Of a stretch of 64,000 nucleotides of DNA, positions 1 to 13,400 are shown piece after piece. The notes under the pieces were generated by a model that worked only from the letters and a program-made list of their open reading frames with translations, was not told the origin of the DNA and searched no databases. The DNA lies in NCBI RefSeq assembly GCF_004210375.1, contig NC_134834.1:97406170-97470169 (forward strand), read 5' to 3'. Source of the DNA: Tachypleus tridentatus (lineage: Eukaryota > Arthropoda > Merostomata > Xiphosura > Limulidae). Position numbers and translations under genes: made by a program. Numbering within the stretch: the first letter of the stretch is position 1; each line of letters begins with the position of its first letter.

Positions 1-314
1 TCTAATCTATTAATACAATAAAACGTATGTTGGTCAAATAGGTTTTATGTCACTTTCATGTTACACAAGTTCTAGTGTAATTGTTACTTATTTATGGCAT
101 ATTATGGAAAAGTAAGTGGTACCAGAACTCGGTGGAACACATATCTAAATACATGCATGTTGTGTCAATACATAAGTAATGTATGTGTGTGGATTAGTGC
201 GTTACAAGAACTTACACATTCTACTGCACAATCATTACAAATATTGTTTCCAAGGTTATAGCTATTCAAGCTGCAAACATTAAAAACTTTACTAACTACA
301 TATTACTTTCAGTG

Positions 315-515
315 ATGTCGAGAAAACCCACTTGTAGAGAAATATATATGTAAAAACGGCTCGTTTGGGTTGAGAAAATATTTTACGTAGAGAAGTGAAC
401 AACGTTTCGACCTTCTTTGGTCATCGTCGATGAAGGTCAAAACGTTGTTCGCTCTTTTACGTAAAATATTTTCTCAACAAACAATTCATATATATATTTT
501 TCTACACATTACTGT
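315..515. repeat. Dispersed hairpin (inverted-repeat) element, copy 1
   Basis: The arm GTTGAGAAAATATTTTACGT at about 370 returns as its reverse complement at about 460-480. The inner parts carry AACAACGTTTCGACCTTC against GAAGGTCAAAACGTTGTTC. The outer part holds AAAACCCACTTGTAGAG, also found inverted near 43600. It resembles a MITE-like or otherwise non-autonomous repeat. Confidence 0.6.
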
Positions 516-2632
516 TTCTAATTATTGTGTTTGCTGGCTGTAGTAAGTAATCTTTTTCAGGGAAGGACAAAAACGTTTATTGAGAAATAGTTTTATAACA
601 CATAAAAAGATTTGAACTTCATATAACACATGTACTACTTTGTTACTCATTTTTTTACCTCAGTTAAATCAAAGTTACAAAAATTCAAATGAATCTAGAA
701 ACAAAATATTTGAAACATCTGTAATTAATGGATGAACACTTAGTATAAGAGAGAAAAAACACCACAATAAAAAGACAGGAATTAAACAAGTCATTCATTA
801 TTTACCTACTACAAAAACTTTACAATGAAAGCATGTGCGTTATTTACAGTGGCTATAATCTATCATAATGAGAAACATTTTCCAAAAATAAAACACGCTT
901 TTGAACTGTGCTATCAGTTAAATAGTAGAATTTGACAAGCTTAACATCCAGAAGTATAATCACGTAGTTCAAAATGTAAAAACTAGCTTTTTCTTTTATT
1001 TGTCAAAAACACAAAGTTTGTGTCATTACCGATACGGGCTAGTGTCATTACTCACCACACAGATACAAAATGTATGTTTATCTCATATTTTCATGCTCTT
1101 CTAAAACATTTAATAAAATCTTCTGTTTACTTTTTTAGATTTCTTCACAGGTTATTAGTTAAAATTCACAGAATATATTTATTATGTAACTAATGTATAG
1201 GAATCTGAGAAATTACTCAATTTGATTTTATTAGTTTAAATAAAAACTTGTACTAAATGTACAGCTCAAATAATACACTACATATTCTATTGTGACTCAA
1301 TCATTCGTGTTCAATAATTATATTCAGGTTTTAAGCATATAATAATAATAATAACAAAATGCAAGAACATAGTTAACTGGCATGTTTGTTTTGTAAATGT
1401 AATGTATAGACAAGTATAACATGACTGATTTGTTACAAATAATGTATCAAAGAATTTCTCTATATCCTTTACTCAAATTATATTAAGTATTTTGAGGCCA
1501 CACAATAGCAACCAACTGATCAAACAATATTTTTATAACATGGAAGTTCAGTATATTAACAAGTTTTTTGTGGGTCACATTCTATGTGAATAGTTTGCTT
1601 TGATCAGATGTTAGTATTTAAAACAACTGGAAATAAGAGAAATCCAGAGAATACTTACATCAAACATTAAAACGAAGCTGGTAACAGATGTCAAAACTTA
1701 ATTACCCTAATATTTTACATTAAACAAGTATATAAAAACATATACAAAGCATCTTTCTAGTTCTAAGAAAACTTAGTTCACTGTAAATGTTTTACTGACT
1801 TATGTAAGTAAAGATAATTAGAAGGATAAATAACCTGCTATAATGTTTAGAAATATACTTTTGTCTTCTAAGATGATGTTAGAGAATATAACAAAACCTC
1901 TAATATTTTCTCTCTTTTGACATAACATCTTCACAATTTCCCATTTTAAAGATAGAATCCAAACTTACTATACATCACTATTGGAAGATACAAATATGGT
2001 TACCTCACTAATAAAGAACACTTTGAATCATTCATTCATTCAGTAAGCAGATTTTGTTTTGATGATTCAGCATCATAAAAGAAACCATGAAGGTTCATCT
2101 CATGAACTACTGTTTAGATCCAATGTATTAGCAGCTTGTTTTTATTACAACAGTTAACATGTTATCCATAACATTTAACCGTTTCATAACAAAGAAGTTT
2201 TAAGTCTATTCATCAAGTACAGTCGTTCAAAATATCCCACTTATGAAAACACTGAACAATTTTCACGCGTGTATTAAAAACCATTGACAACTGTAACAAA
2301 GCACTTTTTTCTTAATATGTTACCTTCTGTTTCTCTGTTCATCAGACCTTGCTGATTCACTGAAGATGTAAACAGATTACACAAATTAAACTTGTATATT
2401 TTATGCAACATATATTTATTATTGAAGTTTACTAACTCATTACAGCTTTAACTGTTTACTATGCAGACAGGTAACCTATAATTTGTGTGTGAGAATATAT
2501 GTATTTAACAACACTCATTAATTGAACAAAAGAAAAACAAGTCAAATTCAACTCATCATAGCAGATTCTGGAGTCTCAGTAACCTACACACTGTTGTTGT
2601 TGGTGATGACAGCAGAAGTATTAGTGGTAGCC

Positions 2633-2720
2633 TCAGAGTAAGAAGGAGGAGTGAGTTGGAGTAAGAGGCAGGTTAGGAAGCTGCTTGGAAGCCGATCTCA
2701 TAGTCTGGTGGAAGCAGTAC
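2633..2720 (-). other. Possible terminal exon of an unidentified minus-strand gene
   Basis: On the minus strand an acceptor-like gttgatag precedes a GC-richer stretch. Frame 1 reads VLLPPDYEIGFQAAS and stop. A second frame reads a Ser/Pro/Leu-rich tail (KQLPNLPLTPTHSSFLL). A third frame slightly downstream reads SYSEATTNTSAVITNNNSV and stop. I do not recognise any of these. The choice of frame is open and the call is weak. Confidence 0.18.
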
Positions 2721-3508
2721 CTATCAACAATACATAGTCCAGTCTTAAAACTCTACATAAGGTTCAATGTTTCATAAATACAAGATCAAGTTTTAGTTCT
2801 ACCTGAAATATTCAACTCTGACGACAACCCAGTTATCTCCACATTTCTTTAACTCGATTGCTACCAGCAACTAACTCTGAGTAGACAACACAATCTTACT
2901 ATATTTTGTTCCAACAATAAAACTGGTGGATTAATGTATTTTAAATGTCACATGTGTATGCACTTTAAGAAACATAAAGCCTGTTACTTTTGATGCATTT
3001 AGTTTTAATATATATTTGAAAATTACTTCAGGTAATGGTATTTATAAAATGTGATTACAATATTTGTTCCATATTTCAACTTCTTCCATGTTTTTAATAC
3101 ATTATTTTGAAATATATAAAAACTTTCTATTGTCCATAAAATGCAAATTTTTATCTATTTTTAACCTCAATAATTTCACTCTCCTTAGAGTTAAGTAATA
3201 TACAAGATCAAATAATAATAAGTTAACCTAAAAATACACAAGTAAACAGAACTTCATCTTTATGTAGACATAAACATTTTAACTTTGTTTCATAAATGTA
3301 TTTCAAGTTTGTTTCGTTGCAGCCACACGTTTGTTTATTTTCCTAAAAACCATGAGGTTAGCAGTGTGAACTTCATACATAAACTAACACAGGTATATTA
3401 TGGTCACTCTATTTCAGTCTAACACAGGTATATTTGAACATTAGTGTAGATATAATAAGAAAGCTTTTTGGTACTTGAATATCATTTCTTTGACCTTTCA
3501 AACAAGTA

Positions 3509-5745
3509 TTTCAACATGTCCTCATACACTGTTTCACTACAGACACACACAACTGATTACCACTACTAGTGACTGTATATAATAGTTTATTTCAACATGT
3601 CCTCATACACTGTTTCACTACAGACACACACAACTGATTACCACTACTAGTGACTGTATATAATAGTTTATTACAACATGTCCTCATACACTGTTTCACT
3701 ACAGACACACACAACTGATTACCACTACTAGTGACTGTATATAATAGTTTATTTCAACATGTCCTCATACACTGTTTCACTACAGACACACACAACTGAT
3801 TACCACTACTAGTGACTGTATGTAATAGTTTATTACATGTCCTCATACACTGTTTCACTACAGACACACACAACTGATTACCACTACTAGTGACTGTATG
3901 TAATAGTTTATTTCAACATGTCCTCATACACTGTTTCACTACAGACACACACAACTGATTACCACTACTAGTGACTGTATGTAATAGTTCATTTCAACAT
4001 GTCCTCATACACTGTTTCACTACAGACACACACAACTGATTACCACTACTAGTGACTGTATGTAATAGTTCATTTCAACATGTCCTCATACACTGTTTCA
4101 CTACAGACACACACAACTGATTACCACTACTAGTGACTGTATGTAATAGTTTATTACATGTCCTCATACACTGTTTCACTACAGACACACACAACTGATT
4201 ACCACTACTAGTGACTGTATGTAATAGTTTATTTCAACATGTCCTCATACACTGTTTCACTACAGACACACACAACTGATTACCACTACTAGTGACTGTA
4301 TATAATAGTTCATTTCAACATGTCCTCATACACTGTTTCACTACAGACACACACAACTGATTACCACTACTAGTGACTGTATATAATAGTTCATTTCAAC
4401 ATGTCCTCATACACTGTTTCACTACAGACACACACAACTGATTACCACTACTAGTGACTGTATATAATAGTTCATTTCAACATGTCCTCATACACTGTTT
4501 CACTACAGACACACACAACTGATTACCACTACTAGTGACTGTATATAATAGTTCATTTCAACATGTCCTCATACACTGTTTCACTACAGACACACACAAC
4601 TGATTACCACTACTAGTGACTGTATATAATAGTTCATTTCAACATGTCCTCATACACTGTTTCACTACAGACACACACAACTGATTACCACTACTAGTGA
4701 CTGTATGTAATAGTTTATTACATGTCCTCATACACTGTTTCACTACAGACACACACAACTGATTACCACTACTAGTGACTGTATGTAATAGTTTATTTCA
4801 ACATGTCCTCATACACTGTTTCACTACAGACACACACAACTGATTACCACTACTAGTGACTGTATATAATAGTTCATTTCAACATGTCCTCATACACTGT
4901 TTCACTACAGACACACACAACTGATTACCACTACTAGTGACTGTATATAATAGTTCATTTCAACATGTCCTCATACACTGTTTCACTACAGACACACACA
5001 ACTGATTACCACTACTAGTGACTGTATATAATGGTTCATTTCAACATGTCCTCATACACTGTTTCACTACAGACACACACAACTGATTACCACTACTAGT
5101 GACTGTATATAATAGTTCATTTCAACATGTCCTCATACACTGTTTCACTACAGACACACACAACTGATTACCACTACTAGTGACTGTATGTAATAGTTCA
5201 TTTCAACATGTCCTCATACACTGTTTCACTACAGACACACACAACTGATCACCACTACAAGTGACTGTATGTAATAGTTTATTACATGTCCTCATACACT
5301 GTTTCACTACAGACACACAATTGATTACCACTACTAGTGACTGTATGTAATAGTTTATTTCAACATGTCCTCATACACTGTTTCACTACAGACACACACA
5401 ACTGATTACCACTACTAGTGACTGTATGTAATAGTTTATTTCAACATGTCCTCATACACTGTTTCACTACAGACACACACAACTGATTACCACTACTAGT
5501 GACTGTATGTAATAGTTTATTTCAACATGTCCTCATACACTGTTTCACTACAGACACACACAACTGATTACCACTACAAGTGACTGTATGTAATAGTTTA
5601 TTTCAACATGTCCTCATACACTGTTTCACTACAGACATACACAACTGATTACCACTACTAGTGACTGTATGTAATAGTTTATTTCAACATGTCCTCATAC
5701 ACTGTTTCACTAGAGACACACACAACTGATTACCACTACTAGTGA
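3509..5745. repeat. Minisatellite, 81-bp unit, about 28 copies
   Basis: The unit begins TTTCAACATGTCCTCATACA and contains CACTACAGACACACACAACTG. Most copies are 81 bp; a recurring shorter variant lacks a few bases (TTATTACATGTCC). Copies are nearly identical, with TATATAATAG or TATGTAATAG variants. Confidence 0.97.
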
Positions 5746-6654
5746 CTATGTAGTAGCTTACCATACAGGTGGTTTTAATAACACCACCTAACCCTTGTTA
5801 CATGATACATCCTACTACAAGATATTACCAAATGATATGTACGACATTATGTACATAAAACATTACTTTATAGAACTTACAATATTAGTCCAGATCACAT
5901 TCCTTTCACTAAAGACATGATTTATATTAGAATTAAAAACTTTAGCTCTTCAGTATATCAACACCCAAACTTCTCTTGTATTACAAATGTGTTCAGTCTG
6001 TTTCACAACCAACTTATGGGTTTTATTGTTGTCACTTTTACATGGGGGTTTAAACCCTTTGCAAAATATCAGAATAAGTTTTTAATATACCAGTTACATT
6101 GTTTTAATTATAAAGGAATAAAAGCAGAAGTGTAGATCTTACTACAAAGTAAAGATAGTAAGAAAACAACAATCTTACATGTTACTAGTTGTAATACATA
6201 AAAATCACACAGGGTTATCCCTCTAAGTACTGTATCATACTTGTATGATGAACCAAATGTAACATTACATTAAGATACTGAACTTAAAACTGCTAATTTA
6301 AAAGTGAAAAGACTATAAAAACCATGAACTCCTATAGTTAAAAGCACTAAGCCTAATTCATATAAGACCATGTACTTGCCACAGTTTGTCTTAGCTAGTC
6401 ATGTATTTAGCTAGCACTAACAAGAAAGTAAAAATAATGTAATGTATCTCAATAGCATAATTGCAACGAACAGAGAAAAACATGACCATTGACCATTCTA
6501 CATTCACAACTATGTCATATACATCTGAAAAACATGACTATTCTACGTTCACGATCAAGTAGTTGAAAGGTTTGGTTTAGAAAAAGTACATTGAAACTAC
6601 ACCTTGATATTGATAAAGATTCGATATAAAAGCCGATTAACAAGAATATTAAGA
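5746..6654. other. Unique AT-rich spacer between arrays
   Basis: No repeat or recognisable gene. A short open frame at 5917-6135 has no acceptor, family match or codon signature and is not supported. Confidence 0.5.
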
Positions 6655-8035
6655 AAATAGAAGTAACAGTACATATAATGAAATACTGATCATTATCAGA
6701 TACAAATAACAAGTACCACAAAATAGAAGTAGCAGTACACATAATGAAATACTGATCATTATCAGATACAAATAACAAGTACCACAAAATAGAAGTAGCA
6801 GTACACATAATGAAATACTGATCATTATCAGATACAAATAACAAGTACCACAAAATAGAAGTAGCAGTACACATAATGAAATACTGATCATTATCAGATA
6901 CAAATAACAAGTACCACAAAATAGAAGTAGCAGTACACATAATGAAATACTGTCATTATCAGATACAAATAACAAGTACCACAAAATAGAAGTAGCAGTA
7001 CATATAATGAAATACTGATCATTATCAGATACAAATAACAAAGTACCACAAAATAGAAGTAGCAGTACATATAATGAAATACTGATCATTATCAGATACA
7101 AATAACAAATTACCACAAAATAGAAGTAACAGTACATATAATGAAATACTGATCATTATCAGATACAAATAACAAGTACCACAAAATAGAAGTAACAGTT
7201 ACATATAATGAAATACTGATCATTATCAGATACAAATAACAAGTACCACAAAATAGAAGTAACATTACATATAATGAAATACTGATTATTATCAGATATA
7301 AATAACAAAATTACCACAAAATAGAAGTAGCAGTACATATAATGAAATACTGATCATTATCAGATACAAATAAGTACCACAAAATAGAAGTAGCAGTACA
7401 TATAATGAAATACTGATCATTATCAGATACAAATAACAAGTACCACAAAATAGAAGTAACAGTACATATAATGAAATACTGATCATTATCAGATACAAAT
7501 AACAAGTACCACAAAATAGAAGTAACAGTACATATAATGAAATACTGATTATTATCAGATATAAATAACAAGTACCACAAAATAGAAGTAGCAGTACATA
7601 TAATGAAATACTGATCATTATCAGATACAAATAACAAGTACCACAAAATAGAAGTAGCAGTACATATAATGAAATACTGATTATTATCAGATATAAATAA
7701 CAAGTACCACAAAATAGAAGTAGCAGTACATATAATGAAATACTGATCATTATCAGATACAAATAACAAGTACCACAAAATAGAAGTAACAGTACATATA
7801 ATGAAATACTGATTATTATCAGATATAAATAACAAGTACCACAAAATAGAAGTAGCAGTACATATAATGAAATACTGATCATTATCAGATACAAATAACA
7901 AGTACCACAAAATAGAAGTAGCAGTACATATAATGAAATACTGATCATTATCAGATACAAATAACAAGTACCACAAAATAGAAGTAGCAGTACATATAAT
8001 GAAATACTGATTATTATCAGATATAAATAAGAAGT
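6655..8035. repeat. Minisatellite, 66-bp unit, about 21 copies
   Basis: The unit contains GTACCACAAAATAGAAGTAG and ATACTGATCATTATCAGATA (with an internal TGATCATTATCA palindrome-like core). The period is 66 bp. Because 66 is divisible by three, long stop-free frames appear on the minus strand; these are artefacts of the repeat. Confidence 0.97.
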
Positions 8036-8284
8036 ACTGCAAAAGAGCTACACTACACAATAAAATTGTCAAAAGTAATTAATTAATGATGGAGGTTTAA
8101 TGATTTCAGGGCCTTTATTTATAGCGTTGAATAACGTTACTGATATGACAATACAACAACAAGCTTCTTTCAATTGTTTATCAGGTTTAATTCTGATGTC
8201 TATAAAGCAACAGATGTGATAGAAACCTATTGCACTTACACTTTAAGTACCATTCCAACATAGTAAAATAATTTTAGATCCTAT

Positions 8285-8784
8285 NNNNNNNNNNNNNNNN
8301 NNNNNNNNNNNNNNNNNNNNNNNNNNNNNNNNNNNNNNNNNNNNNNNNNNNNNNNNNNNNNNNNNNNNNNNNNNNNNNNNNNNNNNNNNNNNNNNNNNNN
8401 NNNNNNNNNNNNNNNNNNNNNNNNNNNNNNNNNNNNNNNNNNNNNNNNNNNNNNNNNNNNNNNNNNNNNNNNNNNNNNNNNNNNNNNNNNNNNNNNNNNN
8501 NNNNNNNNNNNNNNNNNNNNNNNNNNNNNNNNNNNNNNNNNNNNNNNNNNNNNNNNNNNNNNNNNNNNNNNNNNNNNNNNNNNNNNNNNNNNNNNNNNNN
8601 NNNNNNNNNNNNNNNNNNNNNNNNNNNNNNNNNNNNNNNNNNNNNNNNNNNNNNNNNNNNNNNNNNNNNNNNNNNNNNNNNNNNNNNNNNNNNNNNNNNN
8701 NNNNNNNNNNNNNNNNNNNNNNNNNNNNNNNNNNNNNNNNNNNNNNNNNNNNNNNNNNNNNNNNNNNNNNNNNNNNNNNNNNNN
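8285..8784. other. Assembly gap of exactly 500 N
   Basis: Five hundred N, a conventional placeholder length. It lies close to two tandem arrays, so the true distance and the adjacency of the flanks are unknown. Confidence 1.
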
Positions 8785-10010
8785 AATATACAGCCACTAT
8801 ATCAGCCAGCAAGTTGTGAATATACAAAATAATAGTTCACTATGCAGATATCAGCCAGCAAGCCAGAATACATACAGTCATTAGCAGATAACAGCCAGCA
8901 AGTTACAATATACATACACAGCTACCATAGATATAATCCAGCACAGCCAGAACATACAAAAAGCCATTATAGATACCGTACCAAAGCAAGTTAGAATATA
9001 CAAGTCACTCATAGATATCAGCCAGCAAAGGCAGAATTATGGCTATACAGTGCCAGCCATACAGATCAGCCAGCAAGTTAGAATACATACAGTTACTATA
9101 GATATCAGCCAGCAAAGTTGTGAATACATACAGCCACTATAGATAACAAATAGCAAGCAAAGCCAGAACATACAGCCAGCCACCACAGACATCAATCAGC
9201 CAGCAAGTTACAATACATACACAGCCACCACAGATACATCAGCCAGCAAGTTAGAACATACACAGCCAATCACAGATAATCAGCCAGCAAGCCAATAAAT
9301 ACATACAGTCACTACAGATATCAGCCAAAGCAAATAGAAATACATACAGCCACCACAGACATCAGCCAGCAAAGCCAGAACACATACACAAAGCCACTAC
9401 AGACATCAGCCAGCAAAGTTAGAATATATACAGTTACTATAGATAATCAGCCAGCAAGTTAGAATATATACAGCCACCATAGATATCAGCCAGCGTTGTG
9501 GAATATGTATATGTGCCACTATAGATATCAGCCAAAGCAAAGCCAGAATATACAGTTACCATAGATATCAGCCAGCAAGCCAATAACATATACAGCCACT
9601 GTAGATATCAGCCAAAGCAAGTTAGAATATACAAAGTCATCATGAAGATATTCAGCCAGCAAGCCAACACTATATATACAGTTACCATAGATATCAGCCA
9701 GCAAGTTATAATATATACAGTTACCATAGATATCAGCCAGCAAGTTGTAATATATACAGTTACATAGATATCAAATATAATATATACAGTTACTATAGAT
9801 ATCAGCTAGCAAGTTAGAATATATACAGTTACCAGAGATATCAGCCAGCAAGTTAGAATAACATATACAGTTACTATAGATATCAGCCAGTAAAGCCAAT
9901 ATAATACATACAGCTACTATAGATATCACAAAGCCAGTTAGAATATACAGCTGCTGTACTGCAGATATCAGCTAGCAAGTTAGATATATACACAGTTACT
10001 TTAGATATTT
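8785..10010. repeat. Degenerate minisatellite, 39-bp unit, about 30 copies
   Basis: The unit is like GATATCAGCCAGCAAGTTAG followed by AATATATACAGTTACCATA. The copies beside the gap carry many small insertions and deletions, while those further right are cleaner. This suggests poorly polished sequence next to the gap. Confidence 0.9.
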
Positions 10011-10380
10011 ACTTAGGACAATGACTAACAAACCATATTATGTTGATAATATACTGCTGTCAAAAAGATAAAAATTGAATCATTAAGGTTTCACAAACTA
10101 TTTGTTTTTTAATGCTTGGATGCCATCATACATTGTTAATAACTTCCACTGAAGGTAAGTTTAAATAGTTGAGAACTGAAACTAGATAATATACCATATT
10201 TTGTACACTGGACAAAACTAAGATTCTGTAATTTAATAAAACAGTTTTTAAAAAATGAAAATTTTTCGACATACCTAGACAGAAGACAGCATTGTATAGA
10301 CTATAGTTAATATTAATTAATGTACATTTCAATGTGAATTTTTTTAAATACTAAAACAAGCATTTCTGGATGTTTGGCAG

Positions 10381-10497
10381 CACTATACCCTCAACTAGAA
10401 CAAGCTAAAGATGGAGTTCAAATGGTGGCAGAGCAGAATGGAAAGACAGATCGAGAATTAGACATCATACAGAAAGAACTGGATAAGCTTCCTTATC
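10381..10497 (+). CDS. Laminin alpha exon, coiled-coil region (first exon seen)
   Basis: An acceptor (ttggcag) precedes a frame starting with two bases of a split codon, reading [18 protein letters not shown] and then [20 protein letters not shown]. It ends at gtaatt in phase 1. The sequence is charged, helical and heptad-like, as expected for the alpha-chain coiled coil. The phase joins exactly to the next exon (C plus GC makes Arg). The exon before it is not visible; about 400 bp upstream begins a degenerate repeat array and then a scaffold gap. Confidence 0.8.
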
Positions 10498-13400
10498 GTA
10501 ATTATTTTAATTTTGATAGATATGATTACAAAAAAATAACTTTGTAGCTTTTCTTTGGTGTATCTGCTTTATTCAAAATATGCTTGGATACACAGATTAT
10601 ACTGTCATCTGTCACTTGGCAACAATCTTATTTATGTGTAGAATATCACTAAGCACGTTATACTGTACATCTGATGTCAGTAGACAACAATCTTGTTCAT
10701 ATGTAGAATATCACTAAGCACGCTATACTGTACGCCTGATGTCAGTGGACAACAATCTTGTTCATATGTAGAATATCACTAAGCACGTTATACTGTAACG
10801 CCTGATGTCAGTAGACAACAATCTTGTTCATATGTAGAATATCATTAAACACGCGCTATACCTGTACGCCTGATGTCAGTAGACAACAATCTTGTCCATA
10901 TGTAGAATATCATTAAACACGTTATACTGTACGTCTGATGTCAGTAGACAATGATCTTGTTTGTTGATTGTTATACTGAGCAAATAATCTTTTGTAGGCT
11001 CTCTGGAAGTTATTGCACAGGAAGCAGCCAATAATTCCCTGGCTGCTGAAGCACAAGCTAAGGGAGCTCTTGATCGTGTCCAAGACATTACTGAGAAGCT
11101 ACCAGAGGATGAAAAGCGAGCTAACCAAGTACCTCAAGACTATGAAGATGCTAAACATGCTTTAGAAGCAGCACATAATTATGGTATGTTTTTATACTAC
11201 AGAAGATGGACTTTTTACTTCATTTCTTATATATTATGCATTTACAATTTGAAATAATGTAGGTGAATTATGATACATATTTGCCTCAAAGTAGTTCCAG
11301 TTCTCCATTAAAGGGTAAAATAGTGTGTGAACATTTTTGTCACCTAATCAGTTGTTATATAATGTCTGAACACTCTTGTCATCTAATCAGTTGTTATATA
11401 ATTTTTCGTTATTCTTGTCATCCATATACTTCATGAACATTCTTGTCGTCTAATCATTGGTTATATACTTCATGAACATTCTTGTCGTCTAATCATTGGT
11501 TATATACTTCATAAACATTCTTGTCATATAATCATTAGTTATATACTTCATGAACATTCTTGTCATCTAATCATTGGTTATATACTTCATGAACATTCTT
11601 GTCATCTAATCATTGGTTATATACTTCATGAATATTCTTGTCATCTCATCATTGGTTATATACTTCATGAACATTCTTGTCATCTAATCATTAGTTATAT
11701 ACTTCATGAACATTCTTGTCATCTAATCATTAGTTATATACTTCATGAACATTCTTGTCGTATAATCATTGGTTATATACTTCATGAACATTCTTGTCGT
11801 ATAATCATTGGTTATATACTTCATGAACATTCTTGTCATATAATCATTGGTTATATACTTCATGAACATTCTTGTCATGTCATCATTGGTTATATACTTC
11901 AAACATTCTTGTCATATAAACATTCTTGTCATCTAATCATTGGTTATATACTTCATGAACATTCTTGTCATATAATCATTGGTTATATACTTCATGAACA
12001 TTCTTATCATATAATCATTAGTTATATACTTCATGAACATTGTTGTCATCTAATCATTAGTTATATACTTCATGAACATTCTTGTCATATAATCATTGGT
12101 TGTATACTTCATGAACATTCTTGTCATCTAATCATTAGTTATATACTTCATGAACATTCTTGTCATCTAATCAGTGGTTATATACTTCATGAACATTCTT
12201 GTCATATAATCATTGGTTATATACTTCATGAACATTCTTGTCATCTAATCATTAGTTATATACTTCATGAACATTGTTGTCATCTAATCATTAGTTATAT
12301 ACTTCATGAACATTCTTGTCATATAATCATTGGTTATATACTTCATCAACATTCTTGTCATCTAATCATTGGTTATATACTTCATCAACATTCTTGTCAT
12401 CTAATCATTGGTTATATACTTCATCAACATTCTTGTCATCAAGTCATTAGATATATAGTTTCTCAGTATTTTGTCATCTAATCAGTGGTTATATACTTCA
12501 TGGTCATCTAATCGGTGGTTATGTACTTTATGAGCATTCTTGTCATCTAGTCAGTGGTTATATAATGTTAATTTGTCACATATATGTATATTCCTATGTG
12601 TTTTATTGACCAACTTTATGTATCTATTCCAGGATATAGTAAGAACTATATCAGCCATTATTATGTAGTTTTTTTTTAATTTCATTATTGTAGGACAATT
12701 TTCCAACTTTGACCTTTCAGTTCCTATGTTGATGTGTTGTTTGTGACTTTGCGTGGTAAATAAAATTAAAATGGTAGTCTTATTACAACTGATTACTTAA
12801 AATGATACTTAATATAGTTATCTATTAGTGGGATATAGACAGATAATAATGCAATTTAATCATTTTTTGAAATATATTGAAACTGGTGATACTGTGCAAA
12901 ACATGAAATAGTACATAATGCTACACCATGCACGCTGTACACGTCATGACTGCTTGTATATCATGCACATTGTACACATATGGATTATGTTTACACCATG
13001 CACAATGTACACATCTAGACTCTGTGCTTACATCATGCACAATGTACACATCTGGACTTTATGTTTACGCCATGCACATTGTTCACGTCTGGACTCTATT
13101 CTTACACTGTACATGTCTGATCTGTACACTATTGCTTTTTTGGTTTCCGTGAACTACACTGCAAACATAGGTTCTATTTTGAAGTTGTTGCTGGAACTAA
13201 AGATGGAAAATATTTCTCTGTAAGGGATACAGGCTTTTTCTATTGCTGGTCAGTCATGCGATTTTCTTCATTTCTGTGATGGAGTTTACCTTTAGGATTT
13301 TAATAGTAACTACTTCACTAGTTGTGGTTGAAAAGCTTGCAATAGTTTTTTAATCAGTTTATGTCATCAGCTACAGAGAATATTGATTTAATGTAACAAA

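Larger units (their letters stand above)
1..3508. other. AT-rich non-repetitive sequence with no confirmed gene
   Basis: No long open frame or tandem array is visible. Two items stand out: an inverted-repeat element near 315-515 and a locally GC-richer patch near 2570-2720 with an acceptor-like site on the minus strand. The absence of minisatellites contrasts with the rest of the window and would fit a long 3' UTR or intergenic DNA. Confidence 0.4.

Noticed and set aside
5917-6135. 72-codon open frame
   Set aside because: Composition typical of AT-rich noncoding DNA, with no recognised family and no exon signals.
6515-8072. Minus-strand repetitive frames (22-residue repeats)
   Set aside because: By-product of the 66-bp array. 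Several frames are open at once and the sequence is low complexity.
11909-12481. Forward 190-codon frame of 13-residue repeats
   Set aside because: By-product of the 39-bp array inside a laminin intron.
12918-13223. 101-codon forward frame rich in His, Cys and Tyr
   Set aside because: It arises from the short 35-37-bp repeat and extends into unique sequence without homology or splice sites.
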